DNA from: an uncultured Pelagibacteraceae bacterium
GTDB taxonomy: Bacteria > Pseudomonadota > Alphaproteobacteria > Pelagibacterales > Pelagibacteraceae
Direction of reading: 5' to 3'
Assembly (NCBI GenBank): GCA_902588255.1
Contig: CACIOK010000010.1
Location: 1 to 33,486, forward strand
DNA length: 33,486 nt
The notes beneath the pieces were generated by a model. The model did no database searches, was not told where the DNA came from, and worked only from the letters and a program-made list of their open reading frames with translations. The position numbers and the translations under genes were made by a program. Shown piece by piece: positions 28,197-33,486 of this stretch. How positions within the stretch are numbered: the stretch's first letter is position 1; every line of letters begins with the position of its first letter.

Positions 28197-28953
28197 TATT
28201 TTTAGCTTTTTTTTCGATTATATTTACTGAAAATATAGACAATTCATACAAAATTAAAAGTGGTATAGCCAAGCCTATTTGTGTTACTGGATCAGGAGGT
28301 GTAAGTATTGCCGCAGCAGTAAATATAATTATAACAACATATTTTCTTCGTTCTTTCAAAAATTGAGAATCAACCACTCCAACTCTTGCTAACAAGCTTA
28401 AAACTATTGGTAGCTGGAAACTTAGACCAAAAGCAAAAATTAATTTCATAATTAATGATAAATATTCGTTTACTTTCGCTTCTAACTGAATGGGTAAATT
28501 TGTATTTAGTCCAGTTGACTCAAAGGATAAAAAAAACTTAATTGCTAAAGGCATTATCAAATAATAAACAAGCAATCCTCCTAGAAAAAATAAAATTGGT
28601 GTCAAAACCAAATATGGTAAAATTGCAGATTTTTCATTCTTATAAAGACCTGGCGCTATAAATTTCCATATCTGCATTAATATAAATGGACAAGTTACAA
28701 AAAATGCAGTGAAAAAAGAAACTTTTATATAAGTTAGAAAAGTTTCTTGAAGAGCAGTAAATATCAATCTTCTTTCAACACCATCATTTTTTACAGCTTT
28801 TGAATATGGTTCAACTAAAAATCCATATAAATATTCAGCAAAGTAATAACAAATGATAAAAAAAACAAACAAAAAAACAAATGAGTGAATTAATCTTTTT
28901 CTTAATTCCACAAGGTGTGAAATAAATCCAGTTTCGTTTTCAGCTTTTGTCAT
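28189..28953 (-). CDS. tatC: Sec-independent translocase protein TatC
   Basis: Six-helix core receptor of the Tat pathway, which binds twin-arginine signals and exports folded proteins. HLVELRKRLI near the N-terminus, FKVSFF-like first periplasmic segment (ETFLTYIKVSFFTAFF), PFILMQIWKFIAPGLY and FGLSFQLPIVL are family signatures, with conserved glutamates in the ELRKR and AALQETF segments. The ATG at 28953 (254 residues, MTKAENETGF) is preferred over a GTG two codons upstream. It overlaps the tatB end by 14 nt and serS by 8 nt. Confidence 0.97.
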   Translation of the reverse strand: MTKAENETGFISHLVELRKRLIHSFVFLFVFFIICYYFAEYLYGFLVEPYSKAVKNDGVERRLIFTALQETFLTYIKVSFFTAFFVTCPFILMQIWKFIAPGLYKNEKSAILPYLVLTPILFFLGGLLVYYLIMPLAIKFFLSFESTGLNTNLPIQLEAKVNEYLSLIMKLIFAFGLSFQLPIVLSLLARVGVVDSQFLKERRKYVVIIIFTAAAILTPPDPVTQIGLAIPLLILYELSIFSVNIIEKKAKNNA

Positions 28954-29176
28954 CTTCACCTTTACTTATTTTATTTTTTTCATGATTTTTTTTTTCATTT
29001 TCGTTATCGTTTTCACTAATTATTGAAACCTCTTCTTGTATTTGATTTACATATCTCTTGGCTGTACCTATCCAAGAACCTATTTTTTTTAACATAATTG
29101 GAAAATCTTTCGGACCTATTACAACAATTGCGATTCCGACAACGATTAATATTTCAAACCAGCCAATTTGTGGCAT
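28940..29176 (-). CDS. tatB: Sec-independent translocase protein TatB
   Basis: Single-helix Tat subunit that with TatC forms the signal-binding complex. The N-terminus MPQIGWFEILIVVGIAIVVI followed by GPKDFP is the TatB pattern (GP before the amphipathic helix). At 78 residues it is much shorter than E. coli TatB (171), keeping the membrane helix and amphipathic helix (LKKIGSWIGTAKRYVNQIQ) plus a charged tail of Glu, Asn and Lys. tatA ends 5 nt upstream and tatC overlaps downstream. Confidence 0.93.
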   Translation of the reverse strand: MPQIGWFEILIVVGIAIVVIGPKDFPIMLKKIGSWIGTAKRYVNQIQEEVSIISENDNENEKKNHEKNKISKGEDDKS

Positions 29177-29181
29177 CGGAT

Positions 29182-29385
29182 TTACTCTTTTTTATTATTT
29201 GTGTCTTGATTATTTTCAGAAATGTTCTTTGGCTCAGTATCTTCTGTAACGTCAGATGCCATACCTTTTTTGAAACTTTTGATACCTTTTGCAACGTCTC
29301 CCATAAGACTTGAAATTTTGCCTCTCCCAAACAAAAGGACAACTAGTATTACAACAACTGCTATTTGCCAAAATCCTATACTCAT
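29182..29385 (-). CDS. tatA: Sec-independent translocase protein TatA
   Basis: Pore-forming or membrane-thinning Tat subunit. The N-terminus [20 protein letters not shown] leads to the [23 protein letters not shown] amphipathic helix with the conserved FG hinge, then an acidic/asparagine-rich tail. 67 residues, standard size. The order tatA-tatB-tatC is complete, so the window encodes a full three-component Tat translocase. It starts 45 nt after scpB. Confidence 0.96.
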   Translation of the reverse strand: MSIGFWQIAVVVILVVLLFGRGKISSLMGDVAKGIKSFKKGMASDVTEDTEPKNISENNQDTNNKKE

Positions 29386-29430
29386 ATGTATTTATAACCT
29401 TTTTAAATTAATAATTCAAAGTTTCTTTTA

Positions 29431-30120
29431 CTATTTGTCATCATTTTTCAAGGTACCACTTAACATTTCATCTATGTTTGAATAGATATTTTCTTTTTTC
29501 TCTTCTTGTTTTTCTTGGTAAAATTTTCCTGTTCCAAATATTGAAGAATCAATGTTAGCACTATCAATTAAACCTGCAGATCCAAGTTCATCAACTGTTG
29601 GCAGATCGGATAATTTTTTAAGACTAAAATGGCTTAAGAAATTATCTGTAGTTACATACTGTATAGGTTTTCCTGGTACATCTTTTCTACCATGAGGCTT
29701 TACCCAATCTAGTTCCATTAATATTTCTAAAGTGTTGGTTCCAAAAGCAACACCACGAATTTCCTCAATTTCAGCCCTAGTGACAGGTTGGTGATAAACT
29801 ATTATTGCAAGTGTCTCAATAGCAGCTTTTGAAAGTTTTTTTTCAACATTTTTTTGTTGTGACATTAAACTTGATAAATTTTCTGCTGTTCTAAAAGACC
29901 ATTTTTTTGAAATACAAATTAGGTTAATGCCTCTGCTAGAATAAAATTTTTGAAGTTTTTCTAAAGTTTTCAATACATCTATTTTTTTTGAAACTCTAGT
30001 TTCTATAGTCTCGATATCAAGTGGTTCAGCAGCAGCAAAAACTACAGCCTCGACTTCCCTATCACCAGAGTTAAGTTTATCTGGAAAATTTAATACATTA
30101 TTTTTTTTTGTTTTACTCAT
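29431..30120 (-). CDS. scpB: Segregation and condensation protein ScpB
   Basis: Kleisin-associated subunit of the SMC condensin complex, with two winged-helix domains. Visible signatures are EAVVFAAAEPLDIETIE, RGINLICISKKWSFRTAENL, LSKAAIETLAIIVYHQPVTR with AEIEEIRGVA, and a second-domain GRKDVPGKPIQYVTTDNFLSHF. A lysine/glutamate-rich C-terminal tail brings it to 229 residues. The ATG overlaps the scpA stop (ATGA), typical of two-subunit complexes translated in step. Confidence 0.96.
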   Translation of the reverse strand: MSKTKKNNVLNFPDKLNSGDREVEAVVFAAAEPLDIETIETRVSKKIDVLKTLEKLQKFYSSRGINLICISKKWSFRTAENLSSLMSQQKNVEKKLSKAAIETLAIIVYHQPVTRAEIEEIRGVAFGTNTLEILMELDWVKPHGRKDVPGKPIQYVTTDNFLSHFSLKKLSDLPTVDELGSAGLIDSANIDSSIFGTGKFYQEKQEEKKENIYSNIDEMLSGTLKNDDK

Positions 30121-30854
30121 TTTTGTTTAATAAATATGTCAGAAAATAACTTTTCTTGTTTTATTATAAGATCACCTTCTTTAACCAATTCTAGTGAACC
30201 TGCAAAAATACCTGCTTTGCCTGTTCTCTTTGAGGATTTTTCAGATCTAAAACTTTTAGGAATTAAATCTTCAATATTCTTCCAGCTTGTTAAATTTGCA
30301 ATAAAATTTTTAATAGTTTTAATTCCATCTTCTGTGGTGAATACGGGCAACCTTGGGATATTAATTCTTTGAAAATCTTTAGTCATAATTATAGACGCAT
30401 AACTTTTTAAAAGTTCATATAATGTTAAAGAGTAACTATTATTATAAATAGATTTAATTCTACCTTTCATTCCTCTCATATAAACATCTTTACCCAGACG
30501 TTTTCTCTTAAGCATTTGATCAGAAAGCAATCTAATCAATTCTAATTTTTTTAACTGCAATTTAAGTTTTTCAGCTACCTCAAGAGCTTTAAATTCTTCC
30601 TCATCAGATTCTGGAAGCAACAACTTTGATTTTAGATAAGCTAGCCAAGTTGCCATTAATAAATACTCTGAAGCAATTTCTAAATTAATATTTTTAGCTT
30701 TTGTAATAAATTCATGAAATTGGTCAGCTAATTTTGTAATAGATATATTTTCTAAATTTACTTTTTGTGATTTAGCAAGATCTAGCAAAACATCAAGCGG
30801 ACCACTATACTGCGTAAGGCTTACTTTAAATTGATTAGAATCGTAATTTTGCAT
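30117..30854 (-). CDS. scpA: Segregation and condensation protein ScpA
   Basis: Kleisin subunit bridging the SMC heads for chromosome compaction and segregation. The N-terminal domain has YSGPLDVLLDLAKSQKVNL (typical FEGPLDLLL form), ISITKLADQF and ASEYLLMATWLAYLKSKLLLP; a winged helix lies at the C-terminus. 245 residues. Gap of 8 nt after nagZ; overlaps scpB by 4 nt. The order nagZ-scpA-scpB-tatA is the alphaproteobacterial one. Confidence 0.96.
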   Translation of the reverse strand: MQNYDSNQFKVSLTQYSGPLDVLLDLAKSQKVNLENISITKLADQFHEFITKAKNINLEIASEYLLMATWLAYLKSKLLLPESDEEEFKALEVAEKLKLQLKKLELIRLLSDQMLKRKRLGKDVYMRGMKGRIKSIYNNSYSLTLYELLKSYASIIMTKDFQRINIPRLPVFTTEDGIKTIKNFIANLTSWKNIEDLIPKSFRSEKSSKRTGKAGIFAGSLELVKEGDLIIKQEKLFSDIFIKQK

Positions 30855-30862
30855 AACAAATA

Positions 30863-31813
30863 TTAACTCAAAATTTTATAAAATTGTGACGTTTTTGTAA
30901 TTATAAACTTATTAATTTTAGGCGAATTTTTCGCAACAATCATCATTTCTCTATAATTTCCATTACAATGTAAAACAATATTACAACCTGCACTAAATGC
31001 TTTTTTCGTATTTTCCATAATTGAAAATTTTAAGCCCTTCATTGATATATCGTCTGAAATTATAAGGTTTTTAAACTTTATTTTGTTTCTTATTAGCTTA
31101 ATTATTTTTTTGGAATGAGTTGCAGGATTTATTTTGTCTATATGATCGTAAATAATATGTGCTGTCATCGCAAAAAAACATTTTTTATTTTTAAAAGGAT
31201 AAAAATCTTTTTTACTTAATACGCTAATTTTTTCTTTCACTACCGGTGTTTCCTTGTGACTATCGACTTCAGCTAAACCATGACCTGGTATATGCTTAAT
31301 GACTGTGCCAACTTGATTTTTTGTAAATTGATCAATACAAAAATCGCCAATTTTACTTACAATCTTGGGATCATAACCAAATGATCTATCTCCAATAATG
31401 TTATCGGAATAAGACCTTCTAACGTCCAGGACTGGTAGAGTATTTATATTAATACCAGTGCTTTTAATTATAAAAGATATTTGTTTAGAAAAAATTTTAT
31501 AATACAAGTAAAACTTCTTTTTATCCTTTTTATAAATATTCCCAAAAAAATTTCCCGTGAAAATAGTTGTATCAAAAAGTTTTTTTAAACGATTAACCCT
31601 ACCACCCTCTTCATCAATTAAAATTGGATAATTTTTATCATTAAATATTTTTTTAATATCAGCCGTTAAATTACTTAATTGACGGAAAGACTTTATATTT
31701 CTCGAAAAAATAATAACACCCCAAGGTTTGTATTTTCTCAAAAACTTTTTTTCAATACTGCTCAAATGGGTAGATTTTAATCCTGTAATAAAAGCTCTTC
31801 TATTTTTAATCAT
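30863..31813 (-). CDS. nagZ: Beta-N-acetylhexosaminidase NagZ (GH3)
   Basis: Cytoplasmic glycoside hydrolase of family 3 that removes GlcNAc from recycled anhydro-muropeptides. Signatures are WGVIIFSRNI, PILIDEEGGRVNRL (substrate-binding DEEGGRV), NTLPVLDVR, IGDRSFG, the KHIPGHG loop with the catalytic histidine, and LIISDDISMKGL with the nucleophilic aspartate. 316 residues, usual for the NagZ type lacking the C-terminal GH3 domain. It would act on products of the MltB-type transglycosylase also encoded in this window. Overlaps the preceding small gene by 8 nt (ATGATTAA). Confidence 0.95.
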   Translation of the reverse strand: MIKNRRAFITGLKSTHLSSIEKKFLRKYKPWGVIIFSRNIKSFRQLSNLTADIKKIFNDKNYPILIDEEGGRVNRLKKLFDTTIFTGNFFGNIYKKDKKKFYLYYKIFSKQISFIIKSTGININTLPVLDVRRSYSDNIIGDRSFGYDPKIVSKIGDFCIDQFTKNQVGTVIKHIPGHGLAEVDSHKETPVVKEKISVLSKKDFYPFKNKKCFFAMTAHIIYDHIDKINPATHSKKIIKLIRNKIKFKNLIISDDISMKGLKFSIMENTKKAFSAGCNIVLHCNGNYREMMIVAKNSPKINKFIITKTSQFYKILS

Positions 31814-32066
31814 TTTCTAGTAATTTCCAGAAAAGATAATTTTTTTTATCTTTTGAAAATTTATTTTCAACGTACTCTATAACATTATCAGTATCATTTT
31901 TAAGCAAAGGTAGGCGTGATGAATAAATACTAACTTTTTCATTGATATTATTAAAAGATCTATAATAGTTTTTTTTATTTTCATCAGAAAAATAAAATTT
32001 ACCTGTTAGAAATATAAAAAGAAATATTACTATCACATACAATACATACTTTAATTCTCTAAACAT
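31806..32066 (-). CDS. Small membrane-anchored protein in the SPOR-protein slot between argS and nagZ
   Basis: An 86-residue protein I cannot assign to a family. It has a short basic start (FRELKY), one membrane helix at about residues 8-22 (VLYVIVIFLFIFLTG) and a charged, asparagine- and lysine-rich outer part of about 60 residues. In related genomes the gene at this place encodes a membrane-anchored SPOR-domain protein of several hundred residues; no SPOR domain is seen here. The reading frame is supported by translational coupling at both ends: TAATG with argS and ATGATTAA with nagZ. A reduced descendant of the SPOR protein is an inference from position and topology. Confidence 0.78.
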   Translation of the reverse strand: MFRELKYVLYVIVIFLFIFLTGKFYFSDENKKNYYRSFNNINEKVSIYSSRLPLLKNDTDNVIEYVENKFSKDKKNYLFWKLLEND

Positions 32067-33486
32067 TACATTTTTTCAGGTGTTTCAACATTTAAAATTT
32101 TCATTCCAGATTTAATTACATTTGAAACCGATTTAAGAAAAACAAGTTTATCATCAGCTATTTTTTTGTCAGGTGTAATAAATCTTTTACTTTCATCATC
32201 TTTTCCCATATTCCAGTAAGAATGAAATTCGGAAGCCAGTTCATATAAATATACAGGCAATCTATGTGGTTCTAGTTTACTTGTAGCAATTTCAATACAT
32301 AGCGGCCATTCTGAAATTTTTTTAAGAATTTTTAATTCTTCATTTGTATAATTAAAATTATAATCTTTAATATTTATTTCATCGTCAATTTTTTTTCCAA
32401 CATTCCTAAAGACTGATGAAATTCTAGCATAACAATATTGAACATAATATAATGGGTTATCTCTTGATTTTTCTTTAACCTTGGTAAAATCAAAGTCTAA
32501 TTCAACATCGCTGCTTCTATTTAACATAATAAATCGTGTTGCATCTTTTCCAACCTCTTCAATCAAATCTTCAACTGTTATGTAGTCGCCTTTTCTTTTT
32601 GACATTTTAAAAGGTTTTCCATCTTTAATTAATTTAACAAGCTGACTTACTTTACAAATAAGTAAATTTTTTTTTCCAGAAATTGCCTCAACTACTGAAG
32701 TAATTCTTTTTATATATCCTGCGTGATCAGCTCCCAAAATATTAATTAAAACATCATATTTTCTATCTAATTTATTATTATGATAAGCAACATCGCTTGC
32801 AAAATAAGTCCATGATTTATCTGCTTTTTGTAAAGCCCTATCTTTATCATCTCCAAAGTCTGTTGATTTAAACAGTAACTGGTTTCTTTCAGTCCATTTA
32901 GAGCTTTTTTCACTCTCTGGTGCTTTAATTTTGCCTTCATAAACAAAATTATTTTTTTTAAGTTTATTTATAGTTTTTTCAACTTCATTATTATTTACAA
33001 TGTCCGTTTCGCTAATAAATTTATCGTGAACTATTCCGAGATTCTTAAGGTTAAATTTTATAATTTTTAAAGATTCTTGAACTGATAAACTTGTAAGTTT
33101 TGATGATATTTTTTCAAAGTTATCAAAATCTAAATCCTTATTATTATTGATAATATTTTTCGCAATATCAATAATGTAATCGCCGGGATATAAATCAGCG
33201 TTATCTTTAGGAAAAGCCTCGTTTTTGAGAATTTCTCTTATTCTGAAATAAACAGATTTTGAAAAATGTAAAATTTGATTTCCATAATCATTAACATAAT
33301 ATTCTTTGCTAACTTTATGATTATTAAATAATAATAAATTCGATAAAACGTCTCCTAGTATGGCTCCACGACAATGACCAACATGAAGTGGTCCTGTTGG
33401 GTTGGCAGAAACGAATTCAATAAGAAATTTTTTTTTTGTAATTTTATTATTCGCACCAAAATTATTACCACTTAAAATTACTTCTT
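32066..33486 (-). CDS. argS: Arginyl-tRNA synthetase (5' end beyond the window)
   Basis: Class I synthetase charging tRNA-Arg. The frame is open from the right edge (first full codon ends at 33482) to the TAA at 32066, giving 472 residues; about 100 N-terminal residues are outside. The entry motif reads EFVSANPTGPLHVGHCRGA with HVGH at 33385-33374, then KEYYVNDYGNQ, GADHAGYIKRI and the KMSK-type loop KPFKMSKRKGDYI. The DALR anticodon-binding domain ends NVETPEKM. There is no internal stop or ATG until late, so an ORF caller that needs a start codon may report only a short 3' piece beginning at a TTG (32737); the real gene is longer. The stop overlaps the next start by one base (TAATG). Confidence 0.97.
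   Translation of the reverse strand, partial: EVILSGNNFGANNKITKKKFLIEFVSANPTGPLHVGHCRGAILGDVLSNLLLFNNHKVSKEYYVNDYGNQILHFSKSVYFRIREILKNEAFPKDNADLYPGDYIIDIAKNIINNNKDLDFDNFEKISSKLTSLSVQESLKIIKFNLKNLGIVHDKFISETDIVNNNEVEKTINKLKKNNFVYEGKIKAPESEKSSKWTERNQLLFKSTDFGDDKDRALQKADKSWTYFASDVAYHNNKLDRKYDVLINILGADHAGYIKRITSVVEAISGKKNLLICKVSQLVKLIKDGKPFKMSKRKGDYITVEDLIEEVGKDATRFIMLNRSSDVELDFDFTKVKEKSRDNPLYYVQYCYARISSVFRNVGKKIDDEINIKDYNFNYTNEELKILKKISEWPLCIEIATSKLEPHRLPVYLYELASEFHSYWNMGKDDESKRFITPDKKIADDKLVFLKSVSNVIKSGMKILNVETPEKM

Noticed and set aside
29058-29485. Several overlapping short frames around tatA and tatB on both strands
   Set aside because: The TatA and TatB frames explain the region fully; the others have no family features and no start signal of note.
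32066-32737. A separate 223-residue gene for an ArgS C-terminal fragment
   Set aside because: Its TTG start is an internal leucine codon; the frame stays open upstream to the window edge and encodes HVGH and the rest of the ArgS catalytic domain.

Overview
The window is a very AT-rich, gene-dense bacterial chromosome segment. It carries about 39 protein genes and two tRNAs, and no gap longer than about 100 bases. Most same-strand neighbours touch or overlap. The gene orders are those of Alphaproteobacteria: ssb-gyrA-coaD-ppi-tgt; rlpA-dacC-tmk-holB-metG-tatD-MBL hydrolase; argS-(SPOR slot)-nagZ-scpA-scpB-tatABC-serS-yajC-secDF. With the low GC, lysine/asparagine/isoleucine-rich proteins and missing spacers, this points to a streamlined marine alphaproteobacterium, most likely Pelagibacterales (SAR11). 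That assignment is inferred from style and gene order, not from a marker-gene tree.

Layout. (1) 1-1919, plus strand: tail of a membrane protein, the Na+/H+ antiporter NhaA and an exported glutathione peroxidase. (2) 1912-11173, minus strand, read from the right: RarD-like permease, MltB-type lytic transglycosylase, RlpA/SPOR-like lipoprotein, D-Ala-D-Ala carboxypeptidase, thymidylate kinase, DNA polymerase III delta', methionyl-tRNA synthetase, TatD nuclease, MBL-fold hydrolase and a sugar-nucleotide epimerase, joined by 1-17 nt overlaps or touching ends. (3) 11270-15265: tRNA-Ser(UGA), SdhE, RecG, a DUF502 membrane protein, an M48 metalloprotease with a Tat-like lipoprotein signal, and tRNA-Lys(UUU). 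(4) 15317-20527, minus: ssb-gyrA-coaD-ppi-tgt. (5) 20618-24127, plus: uvrA and a PuuD N-domain membrane protein. (6) 24124-33486, minus: argS (cut by the window edge), a small anchored protein, nagZ, scpA, scpB, tatA, tatB, tatC, serS, yajC, secD, secF.

The genes cover a compact set of core tasks: peptidoglycan trimming and recycling (MltB, RlpA-like, Dac, NagZ), protein export (Sec accessory proteins YajC/SecD/SecF and the whole Tat translocase), replication, repair and chromosome organisation (GyrA, SSB, HolB, RecG, UvrA, ScpAB), and translation (MetRS, SerRS, ArgRS, two tRNAs, TGT). The M48 protease carries a twin-arginine signal and may be a client of the Tat system encoded here.

I see no mobile element, CRISPR array, phage gene, toxin-antitoxin pair or obviously new multi-gene system. 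The most interesting points are changes inside familiar families: a tRNA-guanine transglycosylase that has lost two of three zinc cysteines, an RlpA-like protein without recognisable catalytic residues, a SPOR-slot protein reduced to an anchored 86-residue stub, and an unusually regular 8-nt start/stop overlap at seven gene junctions.
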